64,000 nucleotides of DNA, taken from the NCBI GenBank assembly GCA_963746805.1, contig CAVVCQ010000008.1:1116001-1180000 (forward strand), given 5' to 3'. Position numbers and translations under genes: made by a program. This stretch comes from DATHTC01 sp963746805 (GTDB taxonomy: Bacteria > Actinomycetota > Thermoleophilia > Gaiellales > Gaiellaceae). The notes below the pieces were generated by a model that saw only the letters and a program-made list of their open reading frames with translations, ran no database searches and was not told the origin of the DNA. Below are positions 1-8,680 of the stretch, piece by piece (within the stretch, counting starts at the first letter, position 1; every line of letters starts with the position of its first letter).

Positions 1-1191
1 GCCGCCCTGGACGTCGTCCGGGAGGAGCCGCTTGTCGCGGGCCCGCTGGGCGATGTCCGCGACGCCCTTCGCGATCCCGAGCAGATTGAGCGTCTCGGCG
101 TTCTTCAGCACCGGGACGATCAGGCCCTTGCCGTCGGCGAGCTCGACCGCGAAGCCGAGGTTGACGAAGTTGCGCGTGACGATCTGGTCGCCGCGCAGCT
201 CGCCGTTGACCCACGGGTAGTCCTTCAGCGTCTCGACCGCGGCGCGGGAGATGAACGCGAGGTAGGTCGGGTTGACGCCGTAGGAGGCCTGGTACTCCTT
301 CTTCAGCTTCTCGCGGATCGGCACGACCTTCGACATGTCGACCTCGATCGCCGAGGTGACGTGTGCCGAGGTGTCGAGCGAGCGCCGCATGTGCTCGGCG
401 ATGCCGCGCCGCATCGCGGTGACGGGCTCGACCTGCTCGCCGGGCTGCGCGTCGGCCGCAGCGACGGGTGCCGGCGCGGGCGCGGGCTTCGCAGGAGCGG
501 GCGCGGCCGCGGGAGCCGGCGCCTGCTGCGGGGCGGGCGCGGGAGGCGCCTCCGGCGCGGCGGCCACGGGCTCGGGCTGCGGCGCCGGCGCGGCCTGCGG
601 GGCCGGCGTCGGCTGCGCGGGCGCGCCGCTCTCGATGAAGCCGAGGATGTCCTTCTTCGTCACGCGCCCGCCCGCGCCGGTGCCGGGCACCTGGCTCGGG
701 TCGACGCCGTGCTCGGACGCGATGCGCGCCACCACGGGCGAGACGAACGTCTTGCCGTTGCCGCTCTGTGCGGCTCCGGCCGCGGGCGTGGGCTGTGGCT
801 CGGCGGGCTGCTCCGCCTGCTCCGCCGTCGGCGTGACCACCGTGTCGGCGGACGCCGCCTGATCCACCTCCGCCGCCGCCTCCTGGGTCGCGGGCTCGGG
901 CGGCGGCGCCTCCTCGGCGGCCGGCGCGCCCACGTCGGCGCCCTCGGGCGCGATCGTCGCGAGCTTCGTCCCGACGTCGACCGTCTCGCCCTCCTGGACG
1001 AGGATCTCCGCGAGCACGCCGGTGCCCGGCGACGGGACCTCCGTGTCGACCTTGTCGGTGGAGATCTCGAGCAGGGCCTCGTCGGCCTCGACGGTGTCAC
1101 CCGGCTGCTTCAGCCATTTCGTGATCGTCCCCTCGGACACGGAGACGCCCATCTGCGGCATCACGACTTCGACGGTCTGGGTGGTGGCCAT
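1..1191 (-). CDS. Dihydrolipoamide acyltransferase (E2) of a 2-oxoacid dehydrogenase complex, 3' end outside window
   Basis: This is the acyl-transferring core subunit of a pyruvate or branched-chain 2-oxoacid dehydrogenase complex in the cytoplasm. The ATG at 1191 opens an N-terminal lipoyl domain (residues 1-78) with the lipoyl lysine at about K47 in a STDKVDTEV context. An Ala/Pro linker follows, then a peripheral-subunit-binding domain (about 149-182, VSPVVARIA start), a second long Ala/Pro linker, and the start of the catalytic domain at about residue 255. The reading frame is open to base 1, so the C-terminal HxxxDG active site lies outside the window. It is the third gene after E1 alpha and E1 beta, 8 nt after the E1 beta stop. 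Substrate class cannot be decided from sequence. Confidence 0.93.
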   Translation of the reverse strand, partial: MATTQTVEVVMPQMGVSVSEGTITKWLKQPGDTVEADEALLEISTDKVDTEVPSPGTGVLAEILVQEGETVDVGTKLATIAPEGADVGAPAAEEAPPPEPATQEAAAEVDQAASADTVVTPTAEQAEQPAEPQPTPAAGAAQSGNGKTFVSPVVARIASEHGVDPSQVPGTGAGGRVTKKDILGFIESGAPAQPTPAPQAAPAPQPEPVAAAPEAPPAPAPQQAPAPAAAPAPAKPAPAPAPVAAADAQPGEQVEPVTAMRRGIAEHMRRSLDTSAHVTSAIEVDMSKVVPIREKLKKEYQASYGVNPTYLAFISRAAVETLKDYPWVNGELRGDQIVTRNFVNLGFAVELADGKGLIVPVLKNAETLNLLGIAKGVADIAQRARDKRLLPDDVQGG

Positions 1192-1199
1192 GCGACTCC

Positions 1200-2174
1200 T
1201 TAGTACGCGGCGAGCTCCCGCAGCCCTGCGGTCACGTCGTCGACCTGCGGGATGAACGCCTTCTCGAGCTGGGGCGAGAACGGCACGGGCGTGTCGGGCG
1301 CGGCCAGCCGCTTCACGGGCGCGTCGAGGTCCTCGAACGCCTCCTCCGCGATCGTCGCGGCGATCTCGGCGCCGAAGCCGCCGGTGCGGGTGTCCTCGTG
1401 GAGGACGAGCACCTTCGAGGTCTTGCGCGCCGACGCGAGCACGGCCTGCTTGTCCCACGGCATCACGCTGCGCAGGTCGACGATCTCGACCGAGACGCCG
1501 TCGGCCTCGAGCTGCTTCGCCGCCTCGTCGGCGGTGTAGACCATCGCGCCCCACGTGATGAGCGAGACGTCGTCGCCCTCGCGGTGCGTTCGCGCCTTCC
1601 CGATCGGGACGGTGTAGCGCTCCTCGGGCACCTCGCCCTTGATGCGGCGGTAGAGGTGCTTGTGCTCGAAGAAGAGGACCGGGTTCGGGTCCTCGATCGC
1701 GCTGATCAGCAGCCCCTTCGCGTCCTCGGGCGTGGCCGGGCACACGCACTTGAGCCCCGGGATGTGCGCGAACGACGACTCCGGGTTCTGCGAGTGGAAC
1801 GGGCCGCCCGAGAAGCCGCCGCCGGACGGGAGCCGGAGCACGAACGGCACCGGTGTCCCGGCGCGCCAGCGCTGCTTCGCGGCGACCGTGACGAGGTGGT
1901 CCCACGCGCACGAGACGAAGTCCGCGAACTGCATCTCGGCGACGGGACGGAGACCCATGATCGCCGCGCCGGTGCAGCCGCCGAGGATCGCTGTCTCGGA
2001 GAGCGGCGAGTCGATCACGCGCCACGGCCCGAACTCCTCCTGGAAGCCGAGGGTGACCTTGAACGCGCCGCCGTACACGCCGACGTCCTCGCCGATCACG
2101 AACACGCGCTTGTCGCGGCGCATCTCCGTGCGGAGGCCGTCGCTGATCGCCTGGAGATACGTCAGCTCGGCCAT
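1200..2174 (-). CDS. 2-oxoacid dehydrogenase E1 component, beta subunit
   Basis: A 324-residue transketolase-like subunit that, with E1 alpha, performs thiamine-diphosphate-dependent decarboxylation of a 2-oxoacid and passes the acyl group to E2. Family hallmarks are the N-terminal stretch ending in FVIGEDVGVYGGAFKVT, the DSPLSE segment, and a C-terminal transketolase domain with VEIVDLRSVMPWD and a conserved HEDTRTGGFGAEI stretch. The length is normal for a separate beta subunit. The ATG at 2174 overlaps the E1 alpha TAA stop by one base (TAATG), so translation is probably coupled. Pyruvate and branched-chain forms cannot be separated here. Confidence 0.95.
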   Translation of the reverse strand: MAELTYLQAISDGLRTEMRRDKRVFVIGEDVGVYGGAFKVTLGFQEEFGPWRVIDSPLSETAILGGCTGAAIMGLRPVAEMQFADFVSCAWDHLVTVAAKQRWRAGTPVPFVLRLPSGGGFSGGPFHSQNPESSFAHIPGLKCVCPATPEDAKGLLISAIEDPNPVLFFEHKHLYRRIKGEVPEERYTVPIGKARTHREGDDVSLITWGAMVYTADEAAKQLEADGVSVEIVDLRSVMPWDKQAVLASARKTSKVLVLHEDTRTGGFGAEIAATIAEEAFEDLDAPVKRLAAPDTPVPFSPQLEKAFIPQVDDVTAGLRELAAY

Positions 2175-3217
2175 TACTTGTGGTGCGGCGTGTCGAGGTC
2201 CTCGGGTGTCGCGTACACGCCCTCGGTCAGCGTCGCCGGGTCCGGCAGCGGCGACTCCTCGGCGCGCTGGATCGCGTCGTTGAGGATCTTCTTGACGCCG
2301 CCCTGCAGCTCCTCCTCTTCCCCGTCGGACATGTCCGCGTGCTCGCGGAGCCACCAGCGGAAGCGCTCGATCGGGTCCTTCTCGGCCCACGACTCGAAGA
2401 GCTCCTTCGGGACGTAGAAGGCGTCGTCGTGGACGGCGTGGCCCTCCATGCGCAGTGTCTGGCACTCGATCAGCGTCGGCCCGCCGCCTTCTCGCGCCTT
2501 CTCGATCGCGCGCTTGGCCTCGCGGTAGACGGCCAGCACGTCGGTGCCGTCGACGACCACGCCCTCGAAGCCGTAGGCCGCGGCGCGATCGGCGATGTGC
2601 TCCACCGGGTAGCCGAGGTGCGTCGGCGTCGAGTAGGCCCACTGGTTGTTGTCGCAGACGAAGACCACGGGCAGCCGCCGCACGCCGGCGAGGTTCATCG
2701 CCTCGTGCGCGTCGCCGCGCGCCGCCGAGCCCTCGCCGAACCAGCCGACCGCGACGCGCCGCTCCTCGCGGATGCGGAAGGCGAGCGCGCAGCCGACGGC
2801 GACGGGGAGCATCGCCGGCAGGTGGCTGACCATCGCGATCAGCCCCAGGCGAGCGTCGGCCATGTGGACGTTTCCGTCCCTGCCCTTCGTGGGCCCGTCC
2901 GCGCGGCCCATGTACTGGGCGAAGATGCGCCACGGCTCGACGCCGCGGACGATGTGGACGCCCATGTCGCGGTGCAGCGGCGTGCCGACGTCGTCCGGGC
3001 CCATCGCCGTCGCGATCCCGACCGCGGCGCCTTCGTTGCCGCGCCCGGTGTAGAAGGAGCCCGGGATCTTCCCCTGGCGGTAGAGGATGTGGCCGCGCTC
3101 CTCGACCCCGCGCGTGATCTGCATGTTGCGGTAGATGGCGAAGAGGTCCTCGCGGTCGAGGCCCGCCTCCCTCACCTCACTCAGCGAGCCGACCGGCTCG
3201 GCTTCCCTCACAGCCAT
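2174..3217 (-). CDS. 2-oxoacid dehydrogenase E1 component, alpha subunit
   Basis: A 347-residue thiamine-diphosphate-binding subunit of the same complex and the first gene of the operon. The ThDP motif reads GEGS, followed about 27 residues later by the NN pair (VFVCDNNQWAYST), a variant of the usual GDGS...NN. The region around PGSFYTGRGNEGAAVG matches the family substrate channel. The ATG at 3217 is preferred; an in-frame GTG lies two codons upstream at 3223. No other gene separates it from the divergent upstream region, so the operon promoter should lie between 3218 and about 3270. Confidence 0.94.
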   Translation of the reverse strand: MAVREAEPVGSLSEVREAGLDREDLFAIYRNMQITRGVEERGHILYRQGKIPGSFYTGRGNEGAAVGIATAMGPDDVGTPLHRDMGVHIVRGVEPWRIFAQYMGRADGPTKGRDGNVHMADARLGLIAMVSHLPAMLPVAVGCALAFRIREERRVAVGWFGEGSAARGDAHEAMNLAGVRRLPVVFVCDNNQWAYSTPTHLGYPVEHIADRAAAYGFEGVVVDGTDVLAVYREAKRAIEKAREGGGPTLIECQTLRMEGHAVHDDAFYVPKELFESWAEKDPIERFRWWLREHADMSDGEEEELQGGVKKILNDAIQRAEESPLPDPATLTEGVYATPEDLDTPHHK

Positions 3218-3270
3218 GCGCACCCCTGATCGTGGGCCGTGGACGCCTGCACTCTAACCGCCGCGTCGGG

Positions 3271-3687
3271 CTACGCGGTCGCTTCGGCCACGAGCTCCTC
3301 GAGGCCGGCGCGCATGCGCTCGAGCACGTCGGCGCGACCGTCGAGGCGGAACGCGGCGCCGACCTCCTCCGGGTCGGGGAAGCCGACCTGCGTCCCCTCC
3401 AGCGACACCCAGACGAGCACGCGCAGCGGCAGCTCGGAGCCCTCGTCCTCGCCCTGGATCAGCAGCGTTCCGACCCGCGGGTCGACGGCGAGGGTCAGCT
3501 CGTCCTCCGGGAGCTCCAGCCCCACCGCGCGGGCGCCGGCGCCGTGGTCGATGCGCGCGTAGACACTCATGCCGCGTGCATCGGCGACGGCCGCGAGGCG
3601 GTCGACGGTCTCGGTGATGCCGTAGGGGCTGGGGGAGGCGATCAGGCTCGTGCTGCAAGAGTACGCGCTAGGGTCGGTTCCATCCAT
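3271..3687 (-). CDS. DUF302 family protein
   Basis: A 138-residue protein with the DUF302 pattern: SPYGITETVDRL near the N-terminus, then YARIDHGAGARAVG, then a segment ending GTLLIQ and a C-terminal LPLRVLVW strand. The family is a small alpha/beta fold of unclear biochemical role, often found near redox or metal genes. The ATG at 3687 is the only convenient start that keeps the conserved first strand, but it leaves only 17 bases to the divergent gene at 3705, so the true start may be a little downstream. The function is unassigned. Confidence 0.7.
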   Translation of the reverse strand: MDGTDPSAYSCSTSLIASPSPYGITETVDRLAAVADARGMSVYARIDHGAGARAVGLELPEDELTLAVDPRVGTLLIQGEDEGSELPLRVLVWVSLEGTQVGFPDPEEVGAAFRLDGRADVLERMRAGLEELVAEATA

Positions 3688-3704
3688 GGCTGGGACGCGT
3701 TGCG

Positions 3705-3980
3705 ATGGGTAAGGCCGCCGACTGGCTCCGCGAGGAGCGGCGGAACGTGCTCGGGCACTGGAGCGCGGTCTGCCTCCGGTGCGGGGCGGCTCGGCGCTGG
3801 TTCGAGGAGTTCGAGGCCGAGCTGCCGGACGCGTGCCCGGCCTGCGGCGGCGAGCTGCTGCACCGCTGCCCGAGCTGCGCCGCGCCGTTCGTCTCGACGT
3901 TCGCGGTCGACTGCGAGGTTTGCGGCGGGCGGCTGCGCGAGCCGGAGCTCTTCGGGACGCGGATCCGGAAGCGGCCCTAG
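3705..3980 (+). CDS. Small double zinc-ribbon protein
   Basis: A 91-residue hypothetical protein dominated by four CxxC knuckles (CLRC, CPAC, CPSC, CEVC), enough for two zinc ribbons, after an N-terminal basic helix (residues 1-20). The two CxxC pairs are spaced like tandem rubredoxin-type ribbons and probably hold two zinc ions. There is no signal peptide or membrane segment. It is transcribed divergently from the DUF302 gene. It could bind nucleic acid or a protein partner, but no specific function can be read from the sequence. Confidence 0.7.
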   Translation: MGKAADWLREERRNVLGHWSAVCLRCGAARRWFEEFEAELPDACPACGGELLHRCPSCAAPFVSTFAVDCEVCGGRLREPELFGTRIRKRP

Positions 3981-4089
3981 CCCGAGGTCCAGCAAAGGCC
4001 GCGAGCTGTTGTTTGGTCGCGGCGCGGCTGGTAGAAGGCGCCACCCCGCCGCAACTGCGTGCCGGCGGGAACCATCGAGAGGAGGCTCC

Positions 4090-4560
4090 ATGCGCAGCCG
4101 TTTCCTCGCCGTCTCGCTGCTGGCCCTGGTTGCGGTCGCGGTGCTCGTGCCGGCCGCACCCGCCGCGAAGCCCGAGACGGTGGTCATCGCCGTCGACGAC
4201 AGCGGTCCGGACGACGGCCTGACCGCCGAGTGCGGCGTCCCGGTGACCTTCCACGCCGTGGGACGCGTGACCGTGAAGACGTTCTCCGGCACAGGTGCCG
4301 CCGGCCCGGACCTGATCCGCACGCTGAACATCTCCGTGACGCTCAGCTCCGGCGACAACAGCTACAGCTTCCGCGACGTCGGCGCCGACCACGTGCAGCG
4401 GCAGCCCGACGGGTCGCTGGTGCTGATGATCATCGGGCAGGTCCCGTTCGACTTCATCGGCCTCCTCAAGCTCGACCCCGAGACGGGGGAGGCCATCCTC
4501 GAGCCGCAGCACTCGATCGCGGACCGCGTCGACGACGCCTGCGCCGCGCTGACGGCCTGA
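4090..4560 (+). CDS. Secreted hypothetical protein
   Basis: A 156-residue exported protein. Residues 1-25 form a clear Sec signal peptide (MRSR, then a Leu/Val/Ala core ending AAPAA). The mature part is acidic, beta-rich and contains two cysteines (one near the start of the mature chain, one near the C-terminus) that could pair. The ATG at 4090 is preceded by a strong GAGGAGG ribosome site. I recognise no domain. It ends just before a hairpin terminator shared with the convergent aminopeptidase gene. Extracytoplasmic location is inferred from the signal peptide only. Confidence 0.72.
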   Translation: MRSRFLAVSLLALVAVAVLVPAAPAAKPETVVIAVDDSGPDDGLTAECGVPVTFHAVGRVTVKTFSGTGAAGPDLIRTLNISVTLSSGDNSYSFRDVGADHVQRQPDGSLVLMIIGQVPFDFIGLLKLDPETGEAILEPQHSIADRVDDACAALTA

Positions 4561-4568
4561 CGCACTCC

Positions 4569-4598
4569 GAGCGCGCCGCCCTGCGGGGTGGCGCGCTC
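4569..4598. terminator. Bidirectional hairpin terminator between convergent genes
   Basis: Perfect 9-bp stem GAGCGCGCC / GGCGCGCTC (4569-4577 and 4590-4598) around a 12-base loop that can itself pair. It lies 8 bases after the secreted-protein stop and 2 bases beyond the M29 peptidase stop on the other strand. There is no T tract, as is common in very GC-rich actinobacteria. Confidence 0.6.
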
Positions 4599-4600
4599 CT

Positions 4601-5684
4601 CTAGAGCCGCCAGGCGCCGTCGGCCTGCAGCACTTCGCCGTCGGCCTCGAGTCGGCCGTCCGTGCGCAGGTCCTTCACGAGGTCCCAGTGGATGACGCTG
4701 TCGTTGACGCCGCCGAGGTCGGTGTAGCTCTGCCCGAGCGCGAGGTGGACGGTGCCGTCCATCTTCTCGTCGAACAGCGTGTTCTTCATGTAGCGGGTGA
4801 CGCCCGGGTTGCAGCCGACGCCGAGCTCGCCGAGGCGCCGAGCGCCGGCGTCGCGGTCGAGCACCTCGTGCAGGAACGCCTCCTCGCTGTCGGCCGACGC
4901 GTCGACGACGACGCCGTCGCGGAACTCGAGCCGGATCCCGCTCAGCTCTCGGCCCTCGTACACGGCCGGGAACTCGGCGAAGTGGACGACGCCGTTGACG
5001 GAGTCCTCGACCGGAGCCGTGAACACCTCCCCGTCGGGCATGTTGAACTTGCCCGCGCTCGCGTCGAAGCGGCGGCCGGCGACCGACAGCGTCAGATCGG
5101 TGCCCGGCCCGACGATGCGCACCTGCTCGGCCTGCTCGAGCCGTGCCGCGATGCGCGCCATGCGCTCGCCCGCCTCGTCCCAGTCGATGAGGCACGCGTC
5201 GTAGAGCACGTCCGCGAACGCGCCCAGGCTCATCCCGGCCTCCTGCGCGAGCGCGGCCGTCGGGTACTGGCAGGCGACCCACGGGATCGCGTGCGCCGTG
5301 ACGCGGTCGAGGAGCGGGCGCCCGGCCTCCTGCGCGAGGGACAGGCGCGCCGACGGGATGTCCGCGTCCGCGCGCGGTGTTCTCGGGCGCCTCGATCGCG
5401 AGCACCGCCTCGATGTTCTCGGCCATGAAGCGGTCGACCGATGCGAGCTCCCCGAGCAGCTCGTCGGGCGCCTGCGCGAGCCAGGTCTTCTCGGTGAGCA
5501 CGGAGTCGCTCCACGTGATCCGTGGGACGACGTACGCGCCGCGCCGGGCGATCGTCCGGACGCAGGCCTCGTAGAGCGGGCGCGCCAGCGGCGACGTCGC
5601 GACGAGCACCTGCATCCGCGGCCGGACGTCGAGGCAGTACTCGACGAGCAGGCGCGCGTACGCGTCGACCCGTGGATCGGCCAC
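4601..5684 (-). pseudogene. M29-family aminopeptidase, interrupted by a frameshift
   Basis: The two halves of one thermophilic-type (M29) metallo-aminopeptidase lie in different frames. The N-terminal half (from ATG 5684) reads through AENIEAVLAIEAPENTAR, and the C-terminal half (to 4601) continues with DADIPSARLSLAQEAG and includes the family segment GCNPGVTRYMKNTLFDEKMDGT. The break falls in an alternating CG run at 5369-5376; adding back two bases (one CG) joins the frames as NTARADADIP with no loss. The combined length of about 361 codons is typical of the family. The enzyme would release N-terminal residues using two metal ions. The lesion may be real or a sequence artefact; see the finding on CG tracts. 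Confidence 0.8.
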
Positions 5685-6041
5685 TCAGCGGCGCGCGTCG
5701 TGGATCGCGGAGAAGCGGATCAGCGTGACGGTCTCGTCCTCGCTGACCTCGCGGTTGTAGAGCTGCCCCAGGAAGTGGGCCAGCTCCTCGGGTCGGCGGA
5801 TCTCCGGGTTGTCGTGCTCGATCTCGCGCGGCGACAGGTCGCCGAGGCGCTTGACCTCGACCTTGTCGATGACGGCGTCGAAGACCCGCTCGCGCTGGCT
5901 GTAGCGCGTCCCGCAGAGCACCATCACCACCATCCCCTTCTTGTACTTCCCGGCCTTGTCGCCGAGGCGGATGGTCGCCGACTTGCGGCCGCTGCGGAGC
6001 TGATCGGCGACGAGCGGGGAGTAGAAGTTGAGGGCGTACAT
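5685..6041 (-). CDS. ASCH-domain protein
   Basis: A 118-residue single-domain protein of the ASCH/PUA-like fold. Its hallmark GRKSATIRLGDKAGKYKKG follows a short N-terminal strand, and it ends with an ETVTLIRFSAI strand. ASCH domains are predicted RNA- or nucleotide-binding modules. The ATG at 6041 (MYALNFYSP) matches the usual family start. An in-frame ATG at 6074 overlaps the stop of the Nudix gene (ATGA), so translation may instead begin 11 codons earlier by coupling. Together with the Nudix gene it forms a two-gene unit. The specific role is unknown. Confidence 0.82.
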   Translation of the reverse strand: MYALNFYSPLVADQLRSGRKSATIRLGDKAGKYKKGMVVMVLCGTRYSQRERVFDAVIDKVEVKRLGDLSPREIEHDNPEIRRPEELAHFLGQLYNREVSEDETVTLIRFSAIHDARR

Positions 6042-6070
6042 GGCTGCGTCGGGAGCCGACAGGCCCGGGA

Positions 6071-6511
6071 TCATAAACCGGATTCGGCGAGCACACCGCG
6101 CGCGCGTTCGGCCATGTCGCGCTCGCCGCGGTAGGCCAGCAGGCGCGGCGCGTCGTCGAGCGGCAGCCACCGCGCCTCGGCGACCTCGACGCGCATCCGC
6201 GGCTCGAGGTCGTCGATCCGGCCGCCTCGCGCGCGCGTCAGATAGAAGACGACGACCTTGAAGATCCGCTCGCCGCCGCGCGAGTAGACGTACTTCACGT
6301 CGCCGAGCCGCTGCGCCTCGCCCGGCTCGACGCCGGTCTCCTCCTGAACCTCGCGCAGCGCCGTGGCGCGGGCGTCCTCGCCGGGATCGATGAGCCCCTT
6401 CGGGAGCGCCCACACGCCCTCGGGCTTGCCCTGCGGCCGGATCGCGGCGAGCCACCAGCGGCCGCGCATGCGGCGCACCACGACGGCTCCGGCGGAGAGC
6501 TCGCGGGGCAT
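6071..6511 (-). CDS. Nudix hydrolase
   Basis: A 146-residue Nudix enzyme with a complete box: GLIDPGEDARATA, then the catalytic LREVQEETGV helix (GX5EX7REVQEETGV) at residues 38-60. Proteins of this family hydrolyse nucleoside-diphosphate-linked compounds with Mg2+. The N-terminal SAGAVVVRR strand and the KPEGVWALPKG segment are typical of MutT/Ap4A-hydrolase-like members. The ATG at 6511 is chosen over an in-frame TTG at 6514. It is divergent from groES and lies upstream of the ASCH gene. The substrate is not predictable. Confidence 0.9.
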   Translation of the reverse strand: MPRELSAGAVVVRRMRGRWWLAAIRPQGKPEGVWALPKGLIDPGEDARATALREVQEETGVEPGEAQRLGDVKYVYSRGGERIFKVVVFYLTRARGGRIDDLEPRMRVEVAEARWLPLDDAPRLLAYRGERDMAERARGVLAESGL

Positions 6512-6554
6512 CAACCAGTTTGTAACACGACTGCGGGCATCGAACGGTTCACAT

Positions 6555-6584
6555 TTGCGCGACGGCTTGGTTGCGGGCTAAACT
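6555..6584 (+). promoter_or_regulatory. Predicted promoter of groES-groEL
   Basis: A -35-like TTGCGC (6555-6560) and a -10-like TAAACT (6579-6584) are separated by 18 bases, directly upstream of the CIRCE operator. This places the transcription start inside or at the edge of the operator, as expected for HrcA repression. Confidence 0.55.
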
Positions 6585-6587
6585 GCC

Positions 6588-6614
6588 CTGGCACTCTGCA
6601 CGTGAGAGTGCCAG
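6588..6614. promoter_or_regulatory. CIRCE operator (HrcA binding site)
   Basis: Perfect inverted repeat CTGGCACTC, 9-base spacer, GAGTGCCAG (6588-6596 and 6606-6614). This matches the CIRCE consensus TTAGCACTC-N9-GAGTGCTAA in the GCACTC-N9-GAGTGC core. It lies between the predicted promoter and groES, so HrcA-type heat-shock repression of the chaperonin operon is expected. Confidence 0.93.
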
Positions 6615-6653
6615 CCGTGTTACGAACCCCAAGCCAGCAGGAGGCACTACAGG

Positions 6654-6959
6654 ATGAATCTCCAGCCTCTTGGCGATCGGCTCATCGTCGAGATCATCGA
6701 CGAGGAAGAGACGACCGTCAGCGGGATCGTGCTGCCGGACACCGCCAAGGAAAAGCCGCAGCGCGGGCGCGTGCTCGCCGTGGGCCCCGGCCCGCGGGAC
6801 GAGGACGGCGAGTACATCAAGATGGACCTGGAGGAGGGTGACGAGATCATCTTCTCCAAGTACGGCGGGACCGAGATCAAGCTCGGCACCGATGAGGTCC
6901 TGATCCTTCGCGAGTCGGACGTTCTCGCGAAGGTCGTCGGCGACCGCGCCGCGGTCTAG
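6654..6959 (+). CDS. groS: Co-chaperonin GroES
   Basis: A 101-residue Hsp10 subunit that forms the heptameric lid of GroEL in the cytoplasm. It begins NLQPLGDRLIVE, carries a mobile-loop region around ETTVSGIVLPDTA, and has the conserved VGPGPRDEDGEY and GDEIIFSKYGGTEIK segments. A strong AGGAGG site at 6639-6644 precedes the ATG by 9 bases. It is first in the groES-groEL operon, separated from groEL by 26 bases, under the predicted promoter and CIRCE element. Confidence 0.97.
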   Translation: MNLQPLGDRLIVEIIDEEETTVSGIVLPDTAKEKPQRGRVLAVGPGPRDEDGEYIKMDLEEGDEIIFSKYGGTEIKLGTDEVLILRESDVLAKVVGDRAAV

Positions 6960-6985
6960 GAACCAGAGGGAGGAACTACAGAGAC

Positions 6986-8614
6986 ATGGCTCACAAGGAG
7001 CTGAAGTTCAACGAGGATGCGCGGCGCGCGCTCGAGCGCGGCGTGAACATCCTCGCCGATGCGGTCAAGGTCACCCTTGGCCCGAAGGGGCGCTACGTCG
7101 TGCTCGACAAGAAGTTCGGCGCGCCCACGATCACGAACGACGGCGTCACGATCGCGCGCGAGATCGAGGTCGAGGACGTCTTCGAGAACCAGGGTGCGCA
7201 GCTCGTGCGTGAGGTCGCGACGGCGACGAACGACGTCGCCGGCGACGGCACCACGACCGCGACCGTGCTTGCACAGGCGATCGTCCGTGAGGGCCTCAAG
7301 AACGTGGCCGCGGGCGCGAACCCGATGGGGCTCAAGCGCGGCATCGAGACCGCCGTCGAGGCCGTCGTCGAGGACCTGAAGTCGCAGTCGAAGGAGATCT
7401 CGGGCAAGGAGGACATCGCCCGGGTCGCCACCATCTCGGCGCGCGAGCGCGAGATCGGCGACGTGATCGCCGACGCGATCGACAAGGTCGGCAAGGACGG
7501 TGTGGTGAACGTCGAGGAGGGCCAGACCTTCGGCCTCGAGCTCGAGTTCACCGAGGGCATGCAGTTCGACAAGGGCTACCTGTCGCCGTACATGATCACC
7601 GACGCCGAGCGGATGGAGGCCGTGCTCGACGACCCGTACATCCTGGTCGCAAACCAGAAGATCGGGGCGGTCAAGGACATCCTGCCGGTGCTCGAGCAGG
7701 TCATCCAGGCCGGCCGGCCGCTGCTGATCGTGGCGGAGGACGTCGAGGGCGAGTCGCTGGCAACGATCGTCGTCAACAAGCTCCGCGGCACGTTCACGGC
7801 CGTCGCGGTCAAGGCGCCGGGCTTCGGTGACCGCCGCAAGCGCATGCTCGAGGACATCGCGATCCTCGGCGGCGCCGAGGTGATCACCGAGGAGATGGGC
7901 CTCAAGCTCGAGAACACGAAGCTGAGCCAGCTCGGCCGCGCGCGCAAGGTCGTCGTCGACAAGGACTCGACCACGATCATCGACGGCGCGGGCGACTCCG
8001 AGGCGATCAAGTCGCGGATCAAGCAGCTGAAGTCGGAGATCGAGAACACCGACTCGGACTTCGACCGCGAGAAGCTCCAGGAGCGGCTCGCGAAGCTGGC
8101 CGGCGGTGTCGCCGTGGTCAAGGTCGGCGCTGCGACCGAGACGGAGATGAAGGAGAAGAAGCACCGCGTCGAGGACGCACTGCAGGCCACGCGGGCGGCC
8201 CTCGAGGAGGGCATCGTCCCCGGCGGCGGCGTCGCGCTCATGAACGCGGCCGAAGCGGTCCAGGGCAAGATCGACTCGCTCGAGGGCGACGAGCGGACGG
8301 GTGCGCAGATCATCCTCCGCGCGCTCGAGGAGCCGGTCCGCCAGCTCGCGGCGAACGCGGGCCTCGAGGGCTCGGTCGTCGTCAACACGGTTCGCACAGC
8401 CCCCAAGGGCGAGGGCCTCAACGTCGACACCGGCGAGGTCACCGACCTGGTGAAGGCGGGGATCATCGACCCGACGATGGTCACCCGCTCGGCGCTGCAG
8501 AACGCCGCGTCGATCGCGAAGAACATCCTGACCACGGAGGCCGTGGTCGCCGAGGCGCCCGAGAAGGCCGGCGCCGGGGCAGGGATGCCGGGCGGCATGC
8601 CCGACATGATGTAA
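6986..8614 (+). CDS. groL: Chaperonin GroEL
   Basis: A 542-residue Hsp60 chaperonin that folds proteins in an ATP-driven double ring. Recognised segments are KVTLGPKGRYVVLDKKFG and the ATP-site DGTTTATVLAQAI, then DKGYLSPYM, and APGFGDRRKRMLEDIA in the apical domain. It has a Gly/Met-rich tail ending PGGMPDMM. The length is normal. A GAGGGAGGA ribosome site lies upstream. It is second in the operon and is followed by a strong hairpin terminator at 8635-8680. Many actinobacteria have a second groEL elsewhere; this copy is the one paired with groES. Confidence 0.98.
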   Translation: MAHKELKFNEDARRALERGVNILADAVKVTLGPKGRYVVLDKKFGAPTITNDGVTIAREIEVEDVFENQGAQLVREVATATNDVAGDGTTTATVLAQAIVREGLKNVAAGANPMGLKRGIETAVEAVVEDLKSQSKEISGKEDIARVATISAREREIGDVIADAIDKVGKDGVVNVEEGQTFGLELEFTEGMQFDKGYLSPYMITDAERMEAVLDDPYILVANQKIGAVKDILPVLEQVIQAGRPLLIVAEDVEGESLATIVVNKLRGTFTAVAVKAPGFGDRRKRMLEDIAILGGAEVITEEMGLKLENTKLSQLGRARKVVVDKDSTTIIDGAGDSEAIKSRIKQLKSEIENTDSDFDREKLQERLAKLAGGVAVVKVGAATETEMKEKKHRVEDALQATRAALEEGIVPGGGVALMNAAEAVQGKIDSLEGDERTGAQIILRALEEPVRQLAANAGLEGSVVVNTVRTAPKGEGLNVDTGEVTDLVKAGIIDPTMVTRSALQNAASIAKNILTTEAVVAEAPEKAGAGAGMPGGMPDMM

Positions 8615-8634
8615 GGCAGTCCCTGCGACTGCTT

Positions 8635-8680
8635 CGGAACGACGCGAAGGGCCGGCACGCGCCGGCCCTTCGTCGTTCCG
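8635..8680 (+). terminator. Rho-independent-type hairpin after groEL
   Basis: A long stem pairs 8635-8656 with 8661-8680 (20 bp, one 2-base bulge) around a 4-base ACGC loop; the core is GAAGGGCCGGC / GCCGGCCCTTC. It starts 20 bases after the groEL stop. A second, weaker stem CGGCGCC / GGCGCCG follows at 8691-8711. The core resembles the hairpin at 63914-63945. Confidence 0.75.
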
